Shown here: piece by piece, positions 17,634 to 25,599 of the stretch
How the letters are laid out: every line of letters starts with the position of its first letter
How positions within the stretch are numbered: the stretch's first letter is position 1
NCBI GenBank assembly: GCA_963422385.1
Contig: OY729432.1
Coordinates: forward strand, 2,046,001-2,110,000
From: JAJDTQ01 sp963422385
GTDB lineage: Bacteria > Desulfobacterota > Binatia > UBA9968 > JAJDTQ01
Length of the DNA: 64,000 bases
Direction of reading: 5' to 3'
Program-made: the position numbers and the translations under genes
Notes under the pieces: model-generated
Database searches by the model: none
The model's input: only the letters and a program-made list of their open reading frames with translations
What the model was told of the DNA's origin: nothing

Positions 17634-18548
17634 TCAGGGTTCGGTAATGCCGATGCGGTCGTATTTCAGGTGGCGGTTGTACCAGTCCACCACCTCGCCG
17701 GCGATCTGGTCGAAATAGTCGTTGTAGACCCCGTAATGGGTGGTCTTCTTCAGCATGACGAGCTTCTTGGGCTCTCCCGCCTTCTCGTACATGCGGACGG
17801 AGTGTTCTTCCGGCGTGGTCGCGTCGTTCTCCACCGCGATGAACAGCACGCCGCGGGGAGAGATCTTGTCCACCACGTCCTCCGGCGCGTAGTCCAGAAT
17901 CGCATCGGCGCATTGCAGCGGCATCTGGTTGGGGATCCTGGAGGCGACCTCCTTTTTTATGTTGGTGGTCTTGCGTTCCGGGGTCTGGACCATGATCTCC
18001 TCGCGCGCCGCCACCAGTTCGCCGGCGCCGGTCAGGGCCCGCCGCCGGCGGTCTTCCTCGATGCGTCTGAGGTAGTCGATCCACTCGTACTCCCGGCGCA
18101 TGGAATGAAGCCAGTCGCGGCCGTTGCACACGCCGAGGTAGCACACGACGCATTTCACCCGGCTGTCGGTGCCGCCCACCAGCACGGCGTTGCCGCCGCC
18201 GGTGCCGCCGGAACCGTAGGTGGCGATGCGGTCGGAGTCCACGTCGTCGCGGGTTTCCATGTAACTGATGGCGTTACGGATGTCTTCGGCCTGCCAGGTG
18301 GGCATGACCCAGCCCTTTTGCGGCCCCTCGCTCTCGCCCCATCCGCGGTAGTCGAAGCACAGGCAGGCGTACCCGGCCTCGCACAGCCGCTCGAACATCA
18401 GGATGTAGTGCCTGGCGTCCTTGAGACCCAGAAAACCGGGGCCCTGGACGATGCCCGGCCAAGGCTTGCCCTTGTCGCCGTCGGGCAGGTAGAGGGTCCC
18501 GCGGACCTTGCAGCCCTCGCTATAGAAAGTGACGTCCTCTGTTTGCAT
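17634..18548 (-). CDS. Alpha/beta hydrolase family protein, atypical nucleophile region
   Basis: 304 residues resembling dienelactone-hydrolase/S15-type alpha/beta hydrolases: 'GTLYLPDGDKGKPWPGIVQGPGFLG', 'CFDYRGWGESEG', 'DVDSDRIATYG', and a C-terminal 'GVLFIAVENDATTPEEHS' (Asp) and 'KKTTHYGVYND' (His). Where the G-x-S-x-G nucleophile elbow is expected the sequence is 'YGSGGTGGGNAV', which has no Ser in the elbow position; a Thr in G-G-T-G-G or loss of the classic nucleophile are options. GGGAGA lies 6 nt before the ATG. It sits between two LLM oxidoreductase genes on the same strand, so acts in the same pathway. Confidence 0.8.
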   Translation of the reverse strand: MQTEDVTFYSEGCKVRGTLYLPDGDKGKPWPGIVQGPGFLGLKDARHYILMFERLCEAGYACLCFDYRGWGESEGPQKGWVMPTWQAEDIRNAISYMETRDDVDSDRIATYGSGGTGGGNAVLVGGTDSRVKCVVCYLGVCNGRDWLHSMRREYEWIDYLRRIEEDRRRRALTGAGELVAAREEIMVQTPERKTTNIKKEVASRIPNQMPLQCADAILDYAPEDVVDKISPRGVLFIAVENDATTPEEHSVRMYEKAGEPKKLVMLKKTTHYGVYNDYFDQIAGEVVDWYNRHLKYDRIGITEP

Positions 18549-18644
18549 GTGGTTCTCCCAAGAGCCTTCGAGCGGCGCAGGAAACGTACCTGCTTCCGAC
18601 GCGGGCGCGCCGGGAGCAGGCGTTTGAACTTGGAGTGCCCGCGC

Positions 18645-19634
18645 CTAGGCGCGCACCGCCGGCAGGACTTCCTTGCCCAGCAGCTCGATCTGCTCGTACC
18701 AGTCGGCGTAGCGGAACCGGAGATCGTAGACGATGTGGTCGAGGCCGCCCTTCTCATAACGTTGCGTGTCGCGAACGATGTCCTCCGGCGTGCCGGTCAG
18801 CAGCAGCCCCTCGATGTCCTCGAGCCTGGAGAAGGTACCGGAAGCGGGCTTGACCCAGGTGGGCTTCTTGTTGCCCTCGTTGATGAGACCGGGGGCGTTG
18901 ACCTTGCTCACCGCGGTATCCTTGTCCTTGGCGATGCTGGTGATGGGAATGGCTCCGGTGGTGACCATGGGCTTGCCTGCCTTGTCGCAGAGGCTGTGCA
19001 GGTACTTGATGCACTTGTGGAAGGTCGCCAGCGGGATCCGTCCAGGCATCCAGCCGTCGCAGTAGTCCACCGCGCGCCGGCACGAAGCCGGGGTGCCGCC
19101 GCCGTACCAGATGGGGATGGGAGCCACCGGCGTGGGCTTGAGCTCGACGTCCTTGAAGGAGAAGTACTCGTCCTCGTAGTCCAGCTTCTCGCCGGCCCAG
19201 AGGCGCCGCACGATGTTGGAGTTGACCTTGGCGAGGTTGAAGCGGTCCTCCCGCGTGTTCTTCAGCCCGGCCGCGGCGAACTCGTGCTGGAACGTGCCCG
19301 CGCCCATGCCCATGATGACCTTGCCCTCGGACAGGACGCTCAGGGCCGCCATGCACTGGGCCAAGTGGATCGGGTGTCTGTGCGAGATCATCGTGCCGGT
19401 GCCCAGGATCAGCTTCTTGCACACCGACGAGATCGCCGACAGGACGGCGACGCATTCGATATGGGTATTGTCCGTGCCCTCCATGCCGTGGGGCTCGAAG
19501 ACCAAGTGGTCGCGGACCCAGACGGAGTCGAATCCCAACGACTCGGCCAGCTTCGATCCCTCGATGCACTTTTCCACCGAACCCTGATCCCCGAAATGGG
19601 GCAACAGCAGCCCGAATTTCAACTTTGTCGCCAT
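18645..19634 (-). CDS. LLM class flavin-dependent oxidoreductase
   Basis: 329 residues. Family features: 'KLKFGLLLPHFG' at the start, 'AESLGFDSVWVRDHLVF', 'ILGTGTMISHRHPIHLAQCMAALSVLSEGKVIMGMGAG', 'PIPIWYGGGTPASCRRA'. I chose the ATG at 19634 because AAGGAGGG is 6 nt upstream; a TTG two codons earlier overlaps that site. Paralogous to the LLM gene at 16521-17543 and first gene of the minus-strand run LLM, hydrolase, LLM, Fe-S, Mo, FAD subunits. Probably an FMN- or F420-dependent monooxygenase or dehydrogenase. Confidence 0.9.
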   Translation of the reverse strand: MATKLKFGLLLPHFGDQGSVEKCIEGSKLAESLGFDSVWVRDHLVFEPHGMEGTDNTHIECVAVLSAISSVCKKLILGTGTMISHRHPIHLAQCMAALSVLSEGKVIMGMGAGTFQHEFAAAGLKNTREDRFNLAKVNSNIVRRLWAGEKLDYEDEYFSFKDVELKPTPVAPIPIWYGGGTPASCRRAVDYCDGWMPGRIPLATFHKCIKYLHSLCDKAGKPMVTTGAIPITSIAKDKDTAVSKVNAPGLINEGNKKPTWVKPASGTFSRLEDIEGLLLTGTPEDIVRDTQRYEKGGLDHIVYDLRFRYADWYEQIELLGKEVLPAVRA

Positions 19635-19912
19635 GCTCAACCCTCCTTGCGGTTTCTTGTGGTCGTTGACTTGAGAAGAATTGCCCGCCCCGTGCGGAAG
19701 CGTGGCTCACCTGCTCCAACTGCTATTGGCCTGTGACATGGAAATGACGCCGCTAGGCATCATTTCGTAGGATTTCATGAACCGATGATGTCGCTGCTGA
19801 GGACCATGAACCGTGCGGCCAGACAGTGGCATTGTTGAACCGCACCGAGGCATTGACGTTCCGCATGACCTTCCGAGCGAGCGTCATTTATAGACTCCGC
19901 CCGCGACGACTG

Positions 19913-20917
19913 TCAAGCGTGCCTGGAGCCGTCTTCGGTGGGCGTACGGCCCGTGGCATCGACGCCGACCCGATCCCGGGCTACCGCGGCGCGCACGTCA
20001 CTGAGGTAGGGACGGCTCACCGGGACCAGATGGTTGCCGGTGAGCCGCAGTTCCGTGCGTTGGTTGCGTCTTGTCCAACCGTTCAGGTGGCGGTGAGCGA
20101 CCCAGTAGGAGCGGTGCACCCGAATACCGTGGTCGCCGAGCTCGGCGACCGCATCTGCGAAGCGCATCAGAACGGTGCAACGGCCCACGGTGGTGACAAC
20201 TTCCACGTAGTGGTCGCTCATTCTGAGGTAGATGATGTCCCGGCCGGCCACCGGAGGCAGGCGGTCGAGGAACCTGGATGGCGGTTCCATCACCGCGTGG
20301 TCTGCGGCAGCCGACGAAAACGTTCTGCCGTCGGCGCTTCCCGGTAGGATGTGCTCACCCGCGGGGGCGATGGAAGGAGAGGCCGCAGGGCCGTTTCCGA
20401 GGCGTTGACCAACCATGTAATGGGTGAGAAAACTGCACAGCAGCATCGATGAGGCAACAAACAGGTACATCTTCGGCAAACCGTAGGAGGGGACTTGCGT
20501 GCGAATCAGGGTATCTATGGCGTAGACGATGATGGTGGAGGGCAGGGATGCCACCAACATGCCCCCGGCGACCGCCACTGCGATCCGGAACGGGGGCCAG
20601 TAGCGAGTGAGATAGAGCACCACGACATAGTTGGCATAGCAAAAGGGCTTGCACAGGGCGGCGACCATGCTGAAATAGGTCAGGCGCTGTGTCCAGGTGA
20701 GGTCGTGTGTCCCCATGGGACCCGTGACCGTGAACGTCGCCAGAAACAGACCGATCAGGATCAGGACTGTTCTGAATATGCGCGGGGCAAGCGCTTCACG
20801 ATACGCAAGTTGCCACTGTCGTGATTCAGCGCCAATGGCATCCTCATCGCTCCGCACGGAGGAAGAATATGCACCGTCACTGAGTTTGTTCATCATTCGC
20901 GCAGGCGACCGTGGCAC
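19913..20917 (-). CDS. Membrane-anchored LytTR-type transcriptional regulator
   Basis: 334 residues. Four hydrophobic segments are visible (about residues 48-65, 80-103, 110-135 and 148-168), followed by a linker and a C-terminal LytTR DNA-binding domain (about 225-325: 'GRDIIYLRMSDHYVEVVTT', 'RFADAVAEL', 'GIRVHRSYWVAHRHL', 'LTGNHLVPVSRPYL'). Membrane-bound LytTR proteins without a receiver domain sense an unknown signal directly. A GTG at 20917 opens the frame; ATG codons at 20896 and 20893 are equally possible and none has a clear ribosome binding site. A tandem 15-bp repeat lies in its upstream region shared with a divergent cupin gene, the probable operator. Confidence 0.85.
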   Translation of the reverse strand: MPRSPARMMNKLSDGAYSSSVRSDEDAIGAESRQWQLAYREALAPRIFRTVLILIGLFLATFTVTGPMGTHDLTWTQRLTYFSMVAALCKPFCYANYVVVLYLTRYWPPFRIAVAVAGGMLVASLPSTIIVYAIDTLIRTQVPSYGLPKMYLFVASSMLLCSFLTHYMVGQRLGNGPAASPSIAPAGEHILPGSADGRTFSSAAADHAVMEPPSRFLDRLPPVAGRDIIYLRMSDHYVEVVTTVGRCTVLMRFADAVAELGDHGIRVHRSYWVAHRHLNGWTRRNQRTELRLTGNHLVPVSRPYLSDVRAAVARDRVGVDATGRTPTEDGSRHA

Positions 20918-20984
20918 TCAACCGATGGAGTCCGGACCAGGCAGGTGAGGCAAGCAATACCTCTGAACGATTGGCATCGTAGTA

Positions 20985-21014
20985 TAAATATGAACGTTCT
21001 AAATATGAACGTTC
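20985..21014. promoter_or_regulatory. Tandem 15-bp repeat, putative LytTR operator
   Basis: TAAATATGAACGTTC occurs twice with no gap (20985-20999 and 21000-21014). Each copy holds the 8-bp palindrome GAACGTTC. It lies in an AT-rich island in otherwise GC-rich DNA between the divergent LytTR regulator and cupin genes. LytTR proteins bind paired direct repeats, though usually at about 21-22 bp period, so the 15-bp period is unusual. Assignment to the neighbouring regulator is inference. Confidence 0.5.
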
Positions 21015-21170
21015 AAATACCGATTGGATTTATAACCGAAATCGAGTCCGATGTCAATCTGTGTCCTGCCGCCCTGCCAGCGCCGGTAAGTTGCTTGTGG
21101 GGGAGCCGGAATTGGTCTAAGAACCTTGCAGCATGGTTGGCCGCGCGGAACCGGCCTGTGGGGAGGAACA

Positions 21171-22118
21171 ATGAGCGATTTCTATAGCGAGTGGCTGAGT
21201 GCCACCGAGCGGAACGAGGATTTCGTCGAGAACGCGCCACGGGTGGCGCGCCACAAGGAGCTCGAGTGGGTCGGGACGCGCCAGGATGCCAAGGCGGCGT
21301 TGATGATAGCGCCCGAGCGGGGCTTTCCCACCGGCGGCAGCATGATGATGCGGGCCGAGATTCCCGTGGGATGGCATACCGGGCGTCACAGCCACGGCGA
21401 GGAAGCCATCTACGTGGAGAGCGGCACGGGCTTCATGGAGCTGGACGGCAAGCGGTATGACTTCGGTCCGGGCACTGTTCTGCACGTGCCCTACCGGTCC
21501 GGGCACCAGTTGTTCAACACCGGGGACGTCCCGGTGGGCTATATTTCCGGACTGGCCTGGCACCTGGAGGCGTCGGTGTACATGGGCCGCATGGTTCAGT
21601 TGGAGGACTGCGGCGCCAACGACCCGGCGGCGGTTGCCGCCATCGGGCCGGAGGAGTCCCAGGACTGGCCGGAGGACGGCCGACGCATCTCCATGCATCA
21701 GGATCAGCACGAGCTCTCGGCCGAGTCCAAGCACGGCGCTACCTATTTCCTCATGGGCCGTAGCGGCAGCCGCAACGGTTTCAAGGCCACGGCCGCGGCC
21801 ATCAGCTCGATCTTCGTGGAGCTGCCGCGTTCCAAGAGCCACAGCCACGCCCATCCCGAGGCCTACCTCTACGCGCTTCAGGGCGCCGGCTACTCGGAGA
21901 TCGGCGGCAAGCAGTATACCTGGGAGCAGGGCGACGCGGTCCATGTCCCTCCCGGCATGATGCATCACCAGCACTTCAACCCCAGCGACGGCGAGACCCG
22001 GGAGCTCCGGTTCGAGTTCGGCATCCGCTACTGGCTGGTGGATCAGTGGAAGGGGTACGCGACCATCGACAAGCACCTCAAGGCCATGTCCATGGACGAG
22101 GACGACGAGGACAAGTAG
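21171..22118 (+). CDS. Double-cupin domain protein
   Basis: 315 residues. Cupin 1: 'RHSHGEEAIYVESGTGFMELDGKRYDFGPGTVLHVPYRSGHQLFN'; cupin 2: 'SHSHAHPEAYLYALQGAGYSEIGGKQYTWEQGDAVHVPPGMMHHQHFN'. Both retain His and Glu metal ligands (H-x-H...E...H pattern), suggesting a bicupin dioxygenase or isomerase. GGGAGG is 5 nt before the ATG at 21171; the frame is open upstream to a TTG at 21126 without support. Divergent from the LytTR regulator, which is the likely controller. The acidic C-terminal tail (D/E-rich) is non-domain sequence. Substrate unknown. Confidence 0.82.
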   Translation: MSDFYSEWLSATERNEDFVENAPRVARHKELEWVGTRQDAKAALMIAPERGFPTGGSMMMRAEIPVGWHTGRHSHGEEAIYVESGTGFMELDGKRYDFGPGTVLHVPYRSGHQLFNTGDVPVGYISGLAWHLEASVYMGRMVQLEDCGANDPAAVAAIGPEESQDWPEDGRRISMHQDQHELSAESKHGATYFLMGRSGSRNGFKATAAAISSIFVELPRSKSHSHAHPEAYLYALQGAGYSEIGGKQYTWEQGDAVHVPPGMMHHQHFNPSDGETRELRFEFGIRYWLVDQWKGYATIDKHLKAMSMDEDDEDK

Positions 22119-22119
22119 G

Positions 22120-22150
22120 TGCGGGTTTCAAGCCCGCCCGCCCGTGCCCG
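22120..22150. repeat. Dispersed palindromic repeat, family B
   Basis: GCGGGTTTCAAGCCCGC forms an inverted repeat and is followed by CCGCCCGTGCCC. Related copies lie at 25551-25583 and 26671-26700. Here it sits between two convergent genes, where it could also end transcription. Confidence 0.6.
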
Positions 22151-22178
22151 GTGCGGGGAAATGGCGTGAGGCGGACGG

Positions 22179-24233
22179 TTATTCCCTGATCCCGGCCAGG
22201 TCCAGAAGAAACGCGTATTCGAGGGCGATCTCGCGGTAGCGCTTGAAGCGTCCGGACGCGCCGCCGTGGCCCGCCTCCATATTGGTCTTCAATAACAGCC
22301 GGTTGTGGTCGGTCTTGGTGGCCCGCAGCTTGGCAACCCACTTGGCAGGCTCCCAGTACTGCACCTGGGAATCGTGCAGGCCGGTGGTCACCAGCATGTG
22401 GGGGTACTCCCTGGCTTCGACGTTGTCGTAGGGCGAGTACGACAGCATGTAGTCGTAGTACTCCTTGTCGTTGGGGTTGCCCCACTCGTCGTACTCGCCG
22501 GTGGTCAGGGGAATGTCGGGGTCGAGCATGGTGGTGACGATGTCGACGAACGGAACCTGGGCCACCACTCCCTCGAACAGCTCCGGGCGCAGGTTCACCA
22601 CCGCGCCCATCAAAAGCCCGCCGGCGCTCCCGCCCATGGCGAACAGCCGGTCCCGGGAGGTGTAGCGCTGCTCGATCAGATGCCCGGCGCAGGCGATGAA
22701 GTCGGTGAAGGTGTTCTTCTTCTTGAGCAGCTTGCCGTCCTCGTACCACGGCCGCCCCATCTCCTCGCCCCCCCGGACATGGGCGATGGCGAACACGAAG
22801 CCCCGATCCAGCAGGCTCAGGCGCGCGGAGCCGAAGCCGGCATCCAGGCTGTGGCCGTAGGAGCCGTAGCCGTACAGCAGTAGCGGGCTTCGGCCGTTCC
22901 GTTCCATCCCCTTGCGGTACACCAGCGAGATGGGGACCCGTACGCCGTCCGCGGCGGTGGCGTGCAGCCGCTCCGTGCGATAGTCGGCGGCGTCGAACCC
23001 GCCCAGCACCTCTTCCTGCTTGAGCAGAGTCTTCTCCCGGGTCACCATGTCGTAGTCGTAGACGGAGCTCGGCGTGGTCATGGAGGTGTAGCCGTATCGC
23101 AGCACGGTGGTGTCGAACTCCAGGTTGACGCTCGTGCCGGCGAGGTAGGCGGGCTCGCCGAACTCCAGGTAGTGTTCTTGCGAGCCGTCCCACGGGATCA
23201 CCCGAATCCGCACCAGCCCGTCTCGTCGCTCTTCCAGCACCAAGTGGTCGCGGAACACCTCGAAGCCCTCCAGCAGCACGTCGGGACGGTGCGGTATGAC
23301 CTCCTCCCAGTGCTCCTTGCCGGTCCGGTCCAGGGGTGTCGACATGAGGCGGAAGTTCCTGGCCTCGTGGTTGGTGTGGATGAAGAAGCGGTTCTCGAAG
23401 TGATCCACGGCATATTCGTGTCCCCGTTCCCGTGGAAGGAAGCTCGTGAGCGCGCCGGTGGGATCGCCGGCGTCGAGATAGCGGTACTCGCTACTCAGGG
23501 TTTGGGAGGAGACGATCATGATGTATCGTTTGGACTTCGTCTTGAACACGTGGGCCGAGAAGGTATCGTCGGTCTCATCGTAGACGAGCACGTCCTCCGC
23601 CGGATCCGTTCCCAGCACGTGGCGGTAGATGCGGTCAGATCGCAGGGTCTCGGGGTCCTGCCTGGCGTAGAAGAGAGTCCGGTTGTCGTTGGCCCACGTC
23701 ATGTTGCTCGTCACCGCCGGGATGACGTCGGGCAGCGTCTCGCCGGTGGCGAGATTCTTGAACCGGATGGTGTAGATGCGCCTGCCCCGCGCGTCCTCCG
23801 CGTATGCCAGGAGATCCTGCCCGGAGCTCACCGCGAGTCGTCCCACCGCGAAGAACTCATGGCCCTCGGCCAGGACGTTCACGTCGAGCATGAGCTCTTC
23901 CGGGTTCTCCAGGGACTCGCGCTTGCGGGCGTACAACGGGTATTCCTGTCCCTCCTGGTAACGGGTGTAATAGTAGTAGTCGTCCCGCCGGTAGGGCGCC
24001 GACATGTCGGTCTGCTTGATGCGGCCCTTGATCTCTTCGAACAGCGCCGCTTCCAGCGGCTGCACGTGGGCCATGGCCTTCTCGGTGTGCCGGTTCTCCG
24101 CCTCCAGGTAGGCCACCGTGTCCGGGTTGTCCCGTTCCCGCAACCAGTAGTAGTTGTCGACGCGAACGTGGTTGTGTTGCTCCAGCTCGTGCGGGATGAC
24201 CTTGGCCGTGGCGGGTTTTTGGCTCGTTTCCAT
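22179..24233 (-). CDS. ptrB: S9 family peptidase, oligopeptidase B-like
   Basis: 684 residues from the ATG at 24233. The N-terminal beta-propeller begins with 'VRVDNYYWLRERDNPDTVAYLEAENRHTE', typical of oligopeptidase B; the C-terminal catalytic domain has the nucleophile in 'GGSAGGLLMGAV', Asp in a 'YDEWGNPND' region and His in 'EAGHGGASGRFKRY'. The enzyme cleaves short peptides, usually after Arg/Lys, in the cytoplasm or periplasm. An in-frame ATG at 24278 would add 15 residues without homology. It stands alone, convergent with the cupin gene. Confidence 0.93.
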   Translation of the reverse strand: METSQKPATAKVIPHELEQHNHVRVDNYYWLRERDNPDTVAYLEAENRHTEKAMAHVQPLEAALFEEIKGRIKQTDMSAPYRRDDYYYYTRYQEGQEYPLYARKRESLENPEELMLDVNVLAEGHEFFAVGRLAVSSGQDLLAYAEDARGRRIYTIRFKNLATGETLPDVIPAVTSNMTWANDNRTLFYARQDPETLRSDRIYRHVLGTDPAEDVLVYDETDDTFSAHVFKTKSKRYIMIVSSQTLSSEYRYLDAGDPTGALTSFLPRERGHEYAVDHFENRFFIHTNHEARNFRLMSTPLDRTGKEHWEEVIPHRPDVLLEGFEVFRDHLVLEERRDGLVRIRVIPWDGSQEHYLEFGEPAYLAGTSVNLEFDTTVLRYGYTSMTTPSSVYDYDMVTREKTLLKQEEVLGGFDAADYRTERLHATAADGVRVPISLVYRKGMERNGRSPLLLYGYGSYGHSLDAGFGSARLSLLDRGFVFAIAHVRGGEEMGRPWYEDGKLLKKKNTFTDFIACAGHLIEQRYTSRDRLFAMGGSAGGLLMGAVVNLRPELFEGVVAQVPFVDIVTTMLDPDIPLTTGEYDEWGNPNDKEYYDYMLSYSPYDNVEAREYPHMLVTTGLHDSQVQYWEPAKWVAKLRATKTDHNRLLLKTNMEAGHGGASGRFKRYREIALEYAFLLDLAGIRE

Positions 24234-24331
24234 GGGGGTTACCTTACCAGAAATCGACGCCTTGGCCACGGTTCGCATTCTTCTCGCAAAGTCGATAGCC
24301 TGTTCCCACCCCTCTCCGAAAGGAGCCCGAC

Positions 24332-24527
24332 ATGGCCACGAAGGCAGCCGGGGAGTTCGAGGTCCACTCCCATGTCCAGTTCATGAGCGACCGATTCGGC
24401 GCCTATGACCGGTGGCTTGAGACAGGGAGAAGAACGCGGGGTGGAGCAGATCGAGTTCGAGGACAAGGGGCTGCGGCAGATGTACGAGGACGAGTGCGCG
24501 CGCAACGGCGTCACGGCGCAGATGTGA
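24332..24527 (+). pseudogene. Small frameshifted gene of unknown family
   Basis: A frame starting at ATG 24332 (GAAAGGAGC upstream) reads 'MATKAAGEFEVHSHVQFMSDRF...' for about 33 residues; the sequence then turns low-complexity Arg-rich. A neighbouring frame picks up coding-like sequence ('GVEQIEFEDKGLRQMYEDE...') and stops at 24527. Together they look like one 65-residue acidic protein broken by a single-base change, just before the deacetylase gene. I do not recognise the family. Confidence 0.4.
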
Positions 24528-24552
24528 CCGCGGGAAGCAACGACATCGGTCG

Positions 24553-25497
24553 ATGAATGACGGAGGTTCGGACCCCATGATTCCGCAACACGATTCCTTT
24601 TACGACGTGTTCTCCAAGGCGGCGAAGCTTGACATCCGCTGGCCCGACGACGCCCGCATCGCGGTGGCGCTCGCCGGCAACCTGGAGGCCTGGACCGAGA
24701 CCCCGGACCCAAGGATGCGGCGGACGCGCCACGTGGGCGGCTCCAACCCCCTGACCGCTGATGACGTTCGATGCCGGTACGACTTCCGTACCGCCAGCGA
24801 GAACGACTACGGCGGCCGCACCGGCGTGTGGCGCATTCTGCGGATCCTCGAGAAATACGGCGTCAAGGCATCCTTCAACACCAACGCGCTCTGCGCCGTG
24901 CGTTACCCGGAAGCGGTCAGGAAGGTCTACGAGGACGGCCACGAGCTGGTGGCCCACAGCTATGCCGAGGACGTGCAACTGGTGCTGCTCTCCAAGGACG
25001 AGGAACGGGACGAGATCCGCACCTGCGTCAGGATCTTCCAGGATCTCGTGGGCGTCCGGCCGTCCGGCTGGCTGTCGTCGGGGATGCGGCATACCGAGTA
25101 CACGCTGGAGCTTCTGGCCGAGGAGGGTTTCACCTGGCACGGCGACGCGGTGAACGACGACGTTCCCTATCTCGTGGAAGCTGGCGGCAAGACCATGGTG
25201 ATCATCCCCTACAAGAACGCCATCAGCGGATTGAACGACACCGGCATGTACCGCCGCGGCAAGAGCGCCAGCGACCTGCTGCAGGCGTTTCGTGACGAGT
25301 TCGACATCCTCTACGAGGAATCGGCCACCCAGCCCAAGATGCTGACCCTGGCCATGCACTGCCAGATGGCGTTCCCGGCCACCGGCAAGCTCTACGACGA
25401 AGCCATCCGCCATGCCATGTCGTTCCCGGACGTGTGGTTTGCCCGGCGCGACGAGATCGCGCGGTGGATCCTCGATAACCACGCGAAGGGCCTTTAA
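24553..25497 (+). CDS. Polysaccharide deacetylase family protein (PuuE-like)
   Basis: 314 residues. NodB-homology fold features: 'RIAVALAGNLEAW' strand, 'YDFRTASENDYGGRTGVWRILRILEKYGVKASFNTNALCA', 'VYEDGHELVAHSY' (metal His) and 'ALHCQMAF'-like 'MHCQMAFPATGKLYDEAI' at the end. It resembles the allantoinase/peptidoglycan deacetylase (PuuE/PgdA-related) branch with the R-Y-D-F start motif. Such cytoplasmic members hydrolyse C-N bonds in small molecules. The ATG at 24553 gives full length; 24577 is an alternative. It is followed by a cupin gene and a VOC gene on the same strand, a plausible catabolic set. Confidence 0.85.
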   Translation: MNDGGSDPMIPQHDSFYDVFSKAAKLDIRWPDDARIAVALAGNLEAWTETPDPRMRRTRHVGGSNPLTADDVRCRYDFRTASENDYGGRTGVWRILRILEKYGVKASFNTNALCAVRYPEAVRKVYEDGHELVAHSYAEDVQLVLLSKDEERDEIRTCVRIFQDLVGVRPSGWLSSGMRHTEYTLELLAEEGFTWHGDAVNDDVPYLVEAGGKTMVIIPYKNAISGLNDTGMYRRGKSASDLLQAFRDEFDILYEESATQPKMLTLAMHCQMAFPATGKLYDEAIRHAMSFPDVWFARRDEIARWILDNHAKGL

Positions 25498-25550
25498 CCT
25501 GCAAACCGCGAGCAACGCGGCTTTATGTCGTCTGCAAGGCGGGATGACAT

Positions 25551-25583
25551 GTAGGGGCGGGTTTGAACCCCGACCTCGCCCCG
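25551..25583. repeat. Dispersed repeat, family B (diverged copy)
   Basis: GGGGCGGGTTTGAACCCCG and the following GC-rich tail match the family B copies at 22120 and 26671 but with an imperfect palindrome. It lies directly before the cupin gene. Confidence 0.5.
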
Positions 25584-25599
25584 CCAGTTGAGGGTGCCC

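Noticed and set aside
16611..19736. Very long open frame (over 1000 codons) antisense to the LLM and hydrolase genes
   Set aside because: Translation is His/Val/Leu-rich low-complexity sequence without family motifs; it mirrors three well-supported genes on the other strand. High GC content keeps such antisense frames open.
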